Positions 44,885 through 53,304 of a DNA stretch of 64,000 nucleotides are shown here, one piece after another. A model generated the notes under the pieces. That model did not search any database and was not told the DNA's origin. It saw only the letters and a list, made by a program, of their open reading frames with translations. Source of the stretch: Olsenella_K sp050953285 (lineage in GTDB: Bacteria > Actinomycetota > Coriobacteriia > Coriobacteriales > Atopobiaceae); assembly GCA_050953285.1 (NCBI GenBank), contig JBMNMK010000002.1, positions 1,240,001-1,304,000 of the forward strand. Direction: 5' to 3'. The position numbers and the translations under genes are program-made. Numbering within the stretch: the stretch's first letter is position 1; every line of letters starts with the position of its first letter.

Positions 44885-45583
44885 CTAGTGAACCTCTTCT
44901 GCCGTGTCCACCTTGAGAGAGACAGCGTCGTGAGAGGTCGGCTCTCCATCTGAAACAAATCCCGCAGATGGTGCATCGGGTGCGGGCAGCGAGCTATCGA
45001 GCGCGTCGTCCTTCTCGCCCGTCGCGTCGTGATCTGCGTCATGATCTGCGCTGACGTCTGCACTGGCATCTGCGTCGTGATCTGCATTTGTGTCCGCGGC
45101 TTTGGGCTCTGCCTGGACTGTCTCATCGTGTTTGCGCGCGCGGATCTCTTCCTGCGTGAGAACATCTTCAATCCTCAAGTTCACGCCGGCAATCTCAAGC
45201 CCTGTCATGCCCGTGACCTGCTTCACCACGGTTTTCTTGACGTCTTCAAAAACCTGCGGCGCGTAGGCACCATACTCCATGAGGACAGAGACGTTCACGC
45301 GCACGGAGCTATCGGGCGTGACCTCGACGCTCACGCCCTTCCGGGGGTCTGCCGCGCCGATAACATCTTGCACGCGGTTGAGCCAGCCGCCCTTCATGCC
45401 CACGACGCCCGGCACATCTCTCATGGCAACCGCCACGATCTTCTCGATCACGCCGTTGGAGAAGGTGAGCGAGTCCTCAGACTCCAGATCCTCGTCCTCA
45501 ATTACCGCATCTACCTGCGCGTTTTCTGCTTCAGGATCTGTGGTCAAAGCGTCTTTATCCTCATATGTCTCGTCTGTTGCCAT
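44885..45583 (-). CDS. Asp23/Gls24 family envelope stress protein
   Basis: A 232-residue protein. The core (LTFSNGVIEKIVAVAMRDVP to VNLRIEDVL, about residues 38-140) is the Asp23 domain. It is flanked by acidic stretches, the C-terminal one rich in Asp, Ala and His. In Firmicutes Asp23 is tethered to the membrane by AmaP, which is encoded two genes upstream here. Confidence 0.92.
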   Translation of the reverse strand: MATDETYEDKDALTTDPEAENAQVDAVIEDEDLESEDSLTFSNGVIEKIVAVAMRDVPGVVGMKGGWLNRVQDVIGAADPRKGVSVEVTPDSSVRVNVSVLMEYGAYAPQVFEDVKKTVVKQVTGMTGLEIAGVNLRIEDVLTQEEIRARKHDETVQAEPKAADTNADHDADASADVSADHDADHDATGEKDDALDSSLPAPDAPSAGFVSDGEPTSHDAVSLKVDTAEEVH

Positions 45584-45614
45584 GCGCCATCCTCCATCTC
45601 AAGCTGCGTCAGAG

Positions 45615-45983
45615 CTAATCTCTACTGCCACCCAGCACGCGCCGGATTGCGCGGAAAATCTTGGGATCACCGTCAAATACCTGGCCAATTGCCACGCCCA
45701 GCACCACCACAATAACAACAAAGAGGGACTTCAAAAAGCCGATAACAAAAATCAAGATTGCCAGCACAAAGCCGAGAAACCCAAAGAGCACCGCCATCTC
45801 ATGGCCGGGAAATGTTGTCGTGAGCCAGCTTGAAACCGTGTGCGTGACACCTCTCAAGCTGCCTTGTTCATCCTGTCCGCCAGAAGCTTCTTGCGACTCG
45901 TGGCCATGACCAAACGCGTCGGCGCCTGCAGCGGGATCGGTCGTTGCATCCTCAATCTTCATCCGAGGTTTTTTCTCTGTCAT
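45615..45983 (-). CDS. DUF2273 small membrane protein
   Basis: A 122-residue protein with an acidic soluble N-terminal half and two close hydrophobic segments (MAVLFGFLGFVLAILIFVIG and SLFVVIVVVLGVAIGQVFD). This paired-helix pattern matches DUF2273, regularly found between AmaP and Asp23 genes. It lies 3 bases after amaP. Confidence 0.85.
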   Translation of the reverse strand: MTEKKPRMKIEDATTDPAAGADAFGHGHESQEASGGQDEQGSLRGVTHTVSSWLTTTFPGHEMAVLFGFLGFVLAILIFVIGFLKSLFVVIVVVLGVAIGQVFDGDPKIFRAIRRVLGGSRD

Positions 45984-45986
45984 TGC

Positions 45987-46859
45987 CTATGCCTCCTCGG
46001 CAAGATCTTGGGTTGACTCTTCAGCGGCCAGTTCGTCGGCGGGCTCGTCAGTGTCGGCCGCAGCGGCAGACGCGCCTGCGTCAGGTGCTCCTTCTGCTGA
46101 CGCGTCCTTCTCGCCCAGCTCTTCTGCCTGCACTGTCTCTGCCGGCTCAGGTTCTGCCGCTTCAGACTCTACCTGCGCCGATTCAAGCGCATGGCGCATG
46201 GGCACGCGGATGTCGCCGGTCGTATCGGCGTCTGCGGCAGACTCCTCAGCCTCTGTTGGCGCTGCCGGCGCCAGAGGTGCCTCCTCATACTCATCGCCCA
46301 CGCGCAGGTAGGTCTTCTCGTACTCGCTGGCCTCGGGCTCATCGTAATCACGAGCGTCCACAAATTCCAAGTTCACGGCATCCAGCTTGTCGTTGCAGAT
46401 GGTTGCTAAGCCTTCCATGAGCTCGTCGTGGAGCTCTTGGCCCTTCTCGACCACATTGAGCGCATGCAGTGGTGTCACGCGCATATTCACGCGGATGTGG
46501 CCGCGCTTCTTTGCCCGAACATGGGTAGCTGTTGCCATGCAGGTGCCGTCTTGCTCCACAATGTGGCGCGCCTGGCTGGCAATGGCCGTGCGGGTAACCG
46601 TGATCTTGCCTCCATCGAGCGACGTAATGGTGACGCTCTTGCGATTTCTGGGCGCAAAGAGGGCGCGCAGTATGCAGAAGATGAGACCAAAGCCTGAGAT
46701 ACCCACCACAACCACCACGGCCGTGAAGTAGGTGTCGTTCATGAGAAGCGCCTGAGCCTCTGCGGTATACGGCCCTACCCAGGGCAAACTCAGCGCACAC
46801 AGCGCCAAGAGGCCCGCCAGACCAAAGACGAAAAGGCATAATCTCTTAAACCAACCCAT
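45987..46859 (-). CDS. amaP: Alkaline shock response membrane anchor protein AmaP
   Basis: A 290-residue membrane anchor. Two N-terminal helices (LCLFVFGLAGLLALCALSL and FTAVVVVVGISGFGLIFCIL) precede a cytoplasmic Asp23-like fold (ITVTRTAIASQARHIVEQ) and a long acidic Glu/Ala tail of about 100 residues. AAAGGAG precedes the ATG. It is first in the amaP-DUF2273-asp23-murT-gatD run. Confidence 0.88.
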   Translation of the reverse strand: MGWFKRLCLFVFGLAGLLALCALSLPWVGPYTAEAQALLMNDTYFTAVVVVVGISGFGLIFCILRALFAPRNRKSVTITSLDGGKITVTRTAIASQARHIVEQDGTCMATATHVRAKKRGHIRVNMRVTPLHALNVVEKGQELHDELMEGLATICNDKLDAVNLEFVDARDYDEPEASEYEKTYLRVGDEYEEAPLAPAAPTEAEESAADADTTGDIRVPMRHALESAQVESEAAEPEPAETVQAEELGEKDASAEGAPDAGASAAAADTDEPADELAAEESTQDLAEEA

Positions 46860-46987
46860 GAGCTTCTCCTTTGAGGACAGCTACGATCTCAGGCGCCGCG
46901 CACGCAACAAACGCCTTAGATGAGAGGATACCCCACCAAGCGCCTCTGATGCCACGGATTAGCCACGCGTTCAAATATGGTTGTCGC

Positions 46988-48301
46988 CTAAGAACCGTAG
47001 GCGCTCTGGTAGTCCGAGTTGGGGTCTATTCCTGCATCTACCTTGGCCATCATAGTGCTGAGCGCATCCTCATCTGCAATGACATAGGAGACACCGTCTA
47101 TCATGGCCGTACTCGAGGGGATAGAGCACGAATAGATGGTGGGCTTGGTGAGCATAAAGCGCAGCATGAGCGGGATGAGGTTGTAGCACTTCATATCCGT
47201 GTGCGCCAGAGATCCAATGTCTGACGTGAGCGCCATAATGCCTTGCGGTCCAGACGCAAGCATCTTGTTCATGATGGCCTCAATCAAGATGCGCTGGTCG
47301 GCCTGGCGCTGGAAATCACCATTTGCAAAGCCATGTCTCACGCGCGAGAAGAGCAGCGCTGTTTCGCCGTCCATCTCATAGGTACCGGCCGACATGACAA
47401 GGCCTGTGTAGGTAGGGTCGTTGATATCTACCGGCACGTCTACGGTGACGCCGCCCAAGGCATCTACCAGTCCAGATATCCCGTCAAAGTAGACCACACC
47501 GACGTGTGAGATGGGCACGCCCACCAGCTTGTGAACCGCATCAATTGCTCCCGCCGTGCCGCCAAAGGCATATGCTGCGTTGATCTTTTGCGTGCCATAG
47601 CCCTCGATTTCCACTTTGGTATCGCGCGGGATGGAAACCATGGTCACTTTGCTGGCAATAGGATCTATGCGCATGAGGATCATGGTGTCTGTCCTGGAGA
47701 CGGCATCACCCTCGCGCGCGTCCGAGCCCAGCGCCAGCACGTAGTAGGGCGTCGTCGGGATATTCCAGGAAAGCTCGTGTGAGATGGCCTGGGATTCTGC
47801 CGGCTCAAAGGCAAGTTGGCGGTCTATGGGAGAAAAAACAAGCAGGTAGATCACCACAAGCGCAGCCACAATACCACCGAGCACTACCCAGCCACCGTGT
47901 CCTCTGTGCGCCCTTCTTGTGCGCGGCCGCCTAACCTCATGCCGCAGCTCATCATAGGAAGAAACACCCCGGCTTGCGCGTGGGCGAGAAGGACCGCGTG
48001 AGATCCGGTCCATGGCACGCTCAAGACCGTTTCTCCTGCTGATCCGAGCACCACCGCCGAGGTTCTGGGGGCTCTGGGCGCTGGCGTTTGGCTGTTGGGC
48101 GTGTGTTGGACGGTTTTCTCGCCTCGATGCGGCAAAGTCTAAGACGTCTTGGGGCTCGTCCTCAAAGAAGCTGTCCTCAAAGTCATCCTCAAAAGGATCG
48201 TACGGATCTGCATCATCGTAGGGGTTATAGGTACCCGGCGTGAGGTGTTCTGACCCTTGACCCTGGGGATATGTGTGCCTGTATTCTTTCTTATCTGACA
48301 T
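46988..48301 (-). CDS. LytR-CpsA-Psr (LCP) family glycopolymer transferase
   Basis: A 437-residue protein that attaches anionic or capsular polymers to the wall. A cytoplasmic N-terminal stretch of about 135 residues, rich in charge and Arg, precedes one membrane helix (WVVLGGIVAALVVIYLLVFS). The LCP domain shows YVLALGSDAREGDAVSRTDT, MVSIPRDTKVEIEGYG, FDGISGLVDALGGVTVDVP and RHGFANGDFQRQADQR. Start 48301 (GGAGG upstream) is preferred to 48337. Confidence 0.94.
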   Translation of the reverse strand: MSDKKEYRHTYPQGQGSEHLTPGTYNPYDDADPYDPFEDDFEDSFFEDEPQDVLDFAASRRENRPTHAQQPNASAQSPQNLGGGARISRRNGLERAMDRISRGPSRPRASRGVSSYDELRHEVRRPRTRRAHRGHGGWVVLGGIVAALVVIYLLVFSPIDRQLAFEPAESQAISHELSWNIPTTPYYVLALGSDAREGDAVSRTDTMILMRIDPIASKVTMVSIPRDTKVEIEGYGTQKINAAYAFGGTAGAIDAVHKLVGVPISHVGVVYFDGISGLVDALGGVTVDVPVDINDPTYTGLVMSAGTYEMDGETALLFSRVRHGFANGDFQRQADQRILIEAIMNKMLASGPQGIMALTSDIGSLAHTDMKCYNLIPLMLRFMLTKPTIYSCSIPSSTAMIDGVSYVIADEDALSTMMAKVDAGIDPNSDYQSAYGS

Positions 48302-48376
48302 GTCTTCCTCCAGAGGGAAAAGACGCGGTGCCGGCACGTATGCTGGCCTGAGCCTGAGCGAAGGACTGTTGAGCCC

Positions 48377-49522
48377 TTACGCCTGAGCGCGCGGATCCCA
48401 CTTGCCGCAGCGGATGAGCAAGCGCTTTCTGAGCATGAGATAGCGCGCTTCCACGCGCTCTGCCACAGCCATCGTCCACATATTGATCACGCCACCGTGT
48501 ACCACAGCAGCGAGGGCATCTATGCCTAAGGCCACAGCAAGCACACCCCAGATCACGCGCTCAACCATATTGGCGGGATCGGTCTCTAAGAATTTGCCGG
48601 CAAGCCAGATCACAGGCGGCACCATAAGCACGCTCCAGAGCTGGTTGGACAAGATCTTATAGAGCGCACAGCCATAAGATGCCGTTTTGGGACGCAGATC
48701 ATAGTAGACCTTGCGCACCCACGAGAACATGCCGTTTAAGACCTCGCGGACAAGACCAGATATCTGGCCTGAGAGCACCTCAAAGATGAAGAAATACACA
48801 GGGTAGATAAGGCCTGCTAGAAGATGTGCAACATCTATGAGGTTAGGGCCATAGGCGCGCTGGGAGATGGGATAGTTCACCAGGTTGTTGTTGATGAGCG
48901 GAAAATGAAGCCACACAAGCCATGCAAAGAGGGCGCAGAGCGCACAGCGCAGCACCACCGGCCCCAACAAAATGGTGCGCGGCGTGATGGGCACCTTCTC
49001 TTCCACCTCTTGGGCGTCCTCGTCGGCAAAGCTCCAGAAGTCATCATCTGAGGCGCCCTGGACATCTTGATTCCAGCTCTCTGAGCCTTCATACGTTCCG
49101 TACCTGTGCGTGCCATAGGCACCAAAGCCGGTGCCAGATGCACCAGATACACCCTCTGGCGTGCGGAAATGTGCTCCTCTGTGGGCATGTTCCTGCGAAG
49201 GGTCCACGCCTTTTCGCCAGTCCACCCCAGCAAAGCCTGACTCAATGCCGCTTGCTGCCGCGGCACTTTCCCAGCTGCCGCGCATGACCACGCGGTCGGC
49301 ATTGGCGCCATCAAACTGACCCTTTAAAAATGCGTAGGCCTTGTTGATGTGTGTCATCTTCTCCTGCGCTTGGGCCTCTGTCAGCCCGTTTTGCTGCGCG
49401 GTATCGGGATGATATTCACGCGCCTGGGTGGTATAGCACTGGCGCAGGTCTTCTTTGGTATAGCGGGCAGGCACCCCTAAGGTGGCCTCTGCCTCTTCTT
49501 TGGTAATCTCCTGAAGCCTCAC
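48377..49522 (-). CDS. Membrane-associated J-domain protein
   Basis: A 381-residue protein. Residues 1-70 form a J domain with the HPD motif in YHPDTAQQ. A Gly/Ser/Tyr-rich linker follows to about residue 165, and then about five hydrophobic segments (for example ILLGPVVLRCALCALFAWLV and LAGLIYPVYFFIFEVLSG). DnaK recruitment to the membrane is implied, but the target is unknown. Translation starts at GTG 49522, with AGGAGG. An LCP gene follows 75 bases downstream. Confidence 0.85.
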   Translation of the reverse strand: MRLQEITKEEAEATLGVPARYTKEDLRQCYTTQAREYHPDTAQQNGLTEAQAQEKMTHINKAYAFLKGQFDGANADRVVMRGSWESAAAASGIESGFAGVDWRKGVDPSQEHAHRGAHFRTPEGVSGASGTGFGAYGTHRYGTYEGSESWNQDVQGASDDDFWSFADEDAQEVEEKVPITPRTILLGPVVLRCALCALFAWLVWLHFPLINNNLVNYPISQRAYGPNLIDVAHLLAGLIYPVYFFIFEVLSGQISGLVREVLNGMFSWVRKVYYDLRPKTASYGCALYKILSNQLWSVLMVPPVIWLAGKFLETDPANMVERVIWGVLAVALGIDALAAVVHGGVINMWTMAVAERVEARYLMLRKRLLIRCGKWDPRAQA

Positions 49523-49575
49523 GCAAACCTCCTGGTGGGCTCTTGTCTAGCTATCTGCGTGATGAAACATGAGAT

Positions 49576-49605
49576 ATTGTACGTCCGAGCAGCGCACGCA
49601 TCCAA
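49576..49605 (-). promoter_or_regulatory. Promoter of the J-domain/LCP genes
   Basis: On the minus strand TTGGAT (49605-49600) and TACAAT (49581-49576) are 18 bases apart, about 55 bases before the GTG start of the J-domain gene. Confidence 0.6.
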
Positions 49606-49673
49606 AATCCACGGGCTTTTCCATCTCTTGGCGCGTATGAGCGGCCGCGGGTGCCAAGGCAACATGGTCACGT

Positions 49674-50762
49674 TTAGCCGCGCTGCTGCCAGGAGATCAA
49701 ATAGTCAACCACCAGCCCATAGGAATGAACACCAGAATCTTCCCCAAAACTCTTGAGGTATGTGTCATTCACGCTATCCCCCATCACCTGAAAGCTGGTT
49801 TCAAGGGTGTCGTAGTGTGCGATGGTCTCTTCTCTATCCTGCAGAACCATCTGGACACCTTCAGGATATGTAGCAGCTACGCTATCTATGACCGCTTGCG
49901 CAGCAGCGCTATCTTCCTGAGCAAGTGCACTGATGCAGTAGGAAAACGCATTGAACTCTCCAGAATATTTGAGGTAGCTATCGTCACTTTCACTGCATGC
50001 CGCATAGGCTGCAAAGTTGGCCTCCTCTTCGCTGGCAATAGAGAGCCTGTGCGCCAGCTCATGGCACATGATAAAGCCCATATCAGCGGCAGCACACTGC
50101 TCTGGCACGCCCGCCTCTGCCATGGTTGGCCAAAACATACCCACGTATCCGCTCATCAGCAACGGACGTCCCCACACCAAAAGCTTCTTGGCCGGAGCAT
50201 CAGAGCCATCCGCAAAGACATCCCATCGCTGACCTAAGGGCTCATAGGCCTTGCCCGCTTTGGCCGCCACTTCCTCAAAGTTAGGCACCGTCAAAGAACC
50301 ATCGTCTGTGCGCTGCTGCTCTGGGGCCAGCTGGGCTGCTCGCCCAAGATAGTACGAGGTGGCCTCCGCAAGCTCGTCTTTTGAATAGGTACTCACCACG
50401 AGCCCCATATCCTGGCTCAAAGGCTCTGCAAAATGGTTGTTTGCCCAGAGGGTAAAGCCCGCCAGATTGAGAGAAACAACCAGCACAACCCACGAGACCC
50501 AGCGCATGAGCGATTTTTTCCGGAGCGCCAGCACGAGCAGCCACACCAGGGCCACCACAATGAAACCCGCCAAAAAGATGTCCCACACCGCAAAGGGCAC
50601 CGGCTCCAAAAGCTCTGCGAGCATGGCGGCAACCGCGCGACAAAACGTGCGATATTCCGGGAAAAAAGCCTGGGGATCACGGGCGACAAGGACATGCATA
50701 AGGCCAGAAAAACCTACTAGAACAAGGGAGCACACCAGCCTCATGACAGAATGTTTTTGCAC
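49674..50762 (-). CDS. DUF3810 family membrane-bound putative metallopeptidase
   Basis: A 362-residue protein with three N-terminal membrane segments and a large outer domain. The zinc-peptidase motif HELAH occurs in FIMCHELAHRLSIASEEEANF, where the second Glu-rich segment may supply the third ligand. GRPLLMSGYVGMFWPTMAEA is conserved in DUF3810. Function is unknown. It follows glmS by 31 bases, in the same direction. Confidence 0.87.
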   Translation of the reverse strand: MQKHSVMRLVCSLVLVGFSGLMHVLVARDPQAFFPEYRTFCRAVAAMLAELLEPVPFAVWDIFLAGFIVVALVWLLVLALRKKSLMRWVSWVVLVVSLNLAGFTLWANNHFAEPLSQDMGLVVSTYSKDELAEATSYYLGRAAQLAPEQQRTDDGSLTVPNFEEVAAKAGKAYEPLGQRWDVFADGSDAPAKKLLVWGRPLLMSGYVGMFWPTMAEAGVPEQCAAADMGFIMCHELAHRLSIASEEEANFAAYAACSESDDSYLKYSGEFNAFSYCISALAQEDSAAAQAVIDSVAATYPEGVQMVLQDREETIAHYDTLETSFQVMGDSVNDTYLKSFGEDSGVHSYGLVVDYLISWQQRG

Positions 50763-50793
50763 TTACATGCCCTTCTCGCCCGCCTGAACCTCA

Positions 50794-52635
50794 CTATTCG
50801 ACGGTAACAGATTTTGCCAGATTGCGAGGCTTATCCACATCAAGTCCCTTTGCCAGCGCAACGTAGCGCGCCAGCATCTGGAGGTGTACCACCGCCACGA
50901 TAGGCACCACGTATTCGTCGAGCTCAGGCACCCACAAGACGTGGTCTGCAAGGTTTGCTACCTGCTCGTCTCCGTCGGTGGCGACCGCAATCACCTTGGC
51001 ACCGCGCGCCTTGGACTCCATGATATTTGAGACGGTCTTGTCGTGCACGTGATCTTGCGGCACTACGGCCAGGACCGGAAAGCCCGGCTGGATGAGCGCA
51101 ATAGGGCCGTGCTTCATCTCTCCTGCGGGATAGGCCTCGGCGTGGACGTAGGCAATCTCTTTCATCTTGAGCGCACCCTCATAGGCGGTCGTGGAGCTGG
51201 TGCCGCGGCCCAGATACAGAGCCGACGGCGCATCTCTCAAGAGCGGCACAACTTGCTTTTGCTGCCAGCTGCGCGAGAAGACCTCGCGGATAGCATCGGG
51301 CACCTGCTCAAGCTCGCGGTAGACCTTCTCCACCTCCTGGCGGCTCATCTGGCCAGAGGCATAGGCCAGGCGCAGCGCCAACAGGGCACCTGCCACCATC
51401 TGCGCGGTATATGCCTTGGTAGAGGCCACCGCAACCTCAGGTCCTGCCTGGATATAGAGGGTGCCATCGCTTTCTCGCGCAGCAGAGGAACCTAACACGT
51501 TGGTGATAGCAAAAACCTTGCAGCCCATGCCTTTAAGCCGTCGAGCTGCAGAAAGCGTGTCTGCGGTCTCACCTGACTGCGTCACAATCACGCAGAGGGT
51601 ATGGTCGGTAACCAGGATGTCTGAGTAGTTGAACTCAGACGCATACTCTACCGAGACAAAGATCTTAGCCCAGTGCTCAATCATGGTCTTTGCGATAAGA
51701 CCCACATGGTAGGAGGTGCCGCAGGCAACGATGTAGATGCGGTCGGTCTGGGCCAGCTCTTCATTGGTCATGTCGAGCTCGTCCATCTCTATGCCGTGCT
51801 CACCTAAGCGGCCTTTGAGCAGACGCTCAAGCGCTTCTGGCTGCTCTGCAATCTCTTTTCCCATGAAATCCGGGTAGCCGCCCAATGTAGCTGCAGAGGC
51901 ATCCCAATCAATCTCCAACGTTTTGGGCTGGCGCACCAGCTCTCCTTGCGCGTTAAAGATCTCAACACCCTCTGGGTTCATAAGCGCAATGTCCCCATCA
52001 TCTAACTGCATCACGCGCTTGGTCACCTCTGCTAGAGGCATGACATCTGAGGCGGCAAAGCTTCCAGCATCGGTTGTGGCCACAACCAGAGGACTGCCAT
52101 GGCGCGTGGCCACTATAGTGTTGGGCATATCGGCACAGACCACCGTTATGGACCAGGAGCCTTCCAGACGCGCTGCCGTATTTCTGAGCGCTTCTACCAT
52201 GTTGCCGTGGGCAGGTCCTCTCCAGGCCTCTTCAAAGAGATGTGCTATGACCTCTGAATCTGTATCACTTTTGAACTCGTGACCGTTTTTGCGCAGACCT
52301 TGGCGAAGCTCCTCAAAGTTCTCGATGATGCCGTTGTGGACCACGGCAATCTTTCCTGTGCAGTCCGTATGGGGATGAGAGTTCTTATCAGAAGGTGCGC
52401 CATGTGTTGCCCAGCGCGTGTGGCCAATGCCACAGGTCCCCACCAGGTTGGCTGCCTGTGCGCGCTCTTTGAGGGCAGCTACCCGCCCTTTGCATTTGAC
52501 CACGTGCACAATGTTTGACTGGGAAAGAATGGCCACGCCCGCAGAATCATACCCTCTATACTCCAGCGCCTGAAGACCATCTAACAGGTGATCGATCGCT
52601 TGGTCTCTTCCGGTATATGCAACGATTCCACACAT
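50794..52635 (-). CDS. glmS: Glutamine-fructose-6-phosphate aminotransferase
   Basis: A 613-residue enzyme making glucosamine-6-phosphate for wall synthesis. The glutaminase domain begins MCGIVAYTGRD (Cys nucleophile after Met removal), with HTRWATHG and GSWSITVV. Two SIS domains follow (TSYHVGLIAKTMIEHWAKI, QSGETADTL, RGTSSTTAYEGALKMKEIAYVHAEAYPAGE). It ends with the canonical LAKSVTVE. No glmS ribozyme is recognisable in the 276-base leader. Confidence 0.97.
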   Translation of the reverse strand: MCGIVAYTGRDQAIDHLLDGLQALEYRGYDSAGVAILSQSNIVHVVKCKGRVAALKERAQAANLVGTCGIGHTRWATHGAPSDKNSHPHTDCTGKIAVVHNGIIENFEELRQGLRKNGHEFKSDTDSEVIAHLFEEAWRGPAHGNMVEALRNTAARLEGSWSITVVCADMPNTIVATRHGSPLVVATTDAGSFAASDVMPLAEVTKRVMQLDDGDIALMNPEGVEIFNAQGELVRQPKTLEIDWDASAATLGGYPDFMGKEIAEQPEALERLLKGRLGEHGIEMDELDMTNEELAQTDRIYIVACGTSYHVGLIAKTMIEHWAKIFVSVEYASEFNYSDILVTDHTLCVIVTQSGETADTLSAARRLKGMGCKVFAITNVLGSSAARESDGTLYIQAGPEVAVASTKAYTAQMVAGALLALRLAYASGQMSRQEVEKVYRELEQVPDAIREVFSRSWQQKQVVPLLRDAPSALYLGRGTSSTTAYEGALKMKEIAYVHAEAYPAGEMKHGPIALIQPGFPVLAVVPQDHVHDKTVSNIMESKARGAKVIAVATDGDEQVANLADHVLWVPELDEYVVPIVAVVHLQMLARYVALAKGLDVDKPRNLAKSVTVE

Positions 52636-52797
52636 AAATTTTCACCCTTCAGATTGACCGTCCTTTTTGGACATGTGCCATTCTATGCTACATATCTGTT
52701 CAGATTCTTTTCAGTTTTTAGTAGCGGCAAAAAAGTAGTGACCCGCATGGAGAAAGCCACCATACGAACACCTTATTTGCGCAGTTCACGCTCTTAT

Positions 52798-52904
52798 AGA
52801 AAATTTTGTATGCAATTGTAAATTTTCTCCATATGCACGCGTCGTCACGCGCTGGTAAGCCATTTTCAACTAATTGTTATAATCTATATGACACCAGCGC
52901 GTGA
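52798..52904. repeat. Two inverted repeats between glmS and the glp-type operon
   Basis: AGAAAATTT (52798-52806) and AAATTTTCT (52820-52828) are perfect 9-bp arms around 13 bases. Immediately beside them TCACGCGCTGGT (52845-52856) and ACCAGCGCGTGA (52893-52904) are perfect 12-bp arms around a 36-base AT-rich spacer containing TTATAAT. The second structure starts 8 bases from the DUF1667 stop and may be its terminator. The spacer is unusually long. Confidence 0.6.
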
Positions 52905-52911
52905 GCACTCA

Positions 52912-53289
52912 CTAAGATGCACGGTCAACAGCATCCACATGAGCCGTTGCGATAAGGTCTGTGCCGCTTTTGGCAATGTCGTGCAAAAGCACATCACCAA
53001 GTCTGACCGGGGCCTCTACCACAAGCGCGTTCAGCTGCCTCATAGCCTCTCCCAAAAGCCCCTTGGCGATGGGCTCTTTGGTTCTAACCGACACACGCTC
53101 ACGCACGCCGCCGACCACGCGCACCGTCGATGTGAGGGTACGCACCGGGCTCACCACTTCTTCCCGCGCGTAGATATCCCCACGTCGGCAGGCATTTCCG
53201 CTGACCGATATAACCTCATGACCATCCATCTCAACGCGCAAGGCACAGCCCCGCGGACACTGGATGCATGTCAGCTCTCTTGTCTCCAC
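52912..53289 (-). CDS. DUF1667 protein of the anaerobic glycerol-3-phosphate oxidation operon
   Basis: A 125-residue protein with the N-terminal cysteine motif LTCIQCPRGCALRVE and a later Cys in SGNACRRGDIYARE, the DUF1667 pattern that may hold a metal or Fe-S centre. The family is found almost always after two FAD-dependent dehydrogenase genes, as here. It probably replaces GlpC as an electron-transfer subunit. It starts at GTG 53289. Confidence 0.9.
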   Translation of the reverse strand: METRELTCIQCPRGCALRVEMDGHEVISVSGNACRRGDIYAREEVVSPVRTLTSTVRVVGGVRERVSVRTKEPIAKGLLGEAMRQLNALVVEAPVRLGDVLLHDIAKSGTDLIATAHVDAVDRAS

Positions 53290-53304
53290 ACACGCCCCCT
53301 ACCC

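Noticed and set aside
52636..52800. glmS ribozyme in the glmS leader.
   Set aside because: No match to the conserved ribozyme core; only simple inverted repeats are visible.
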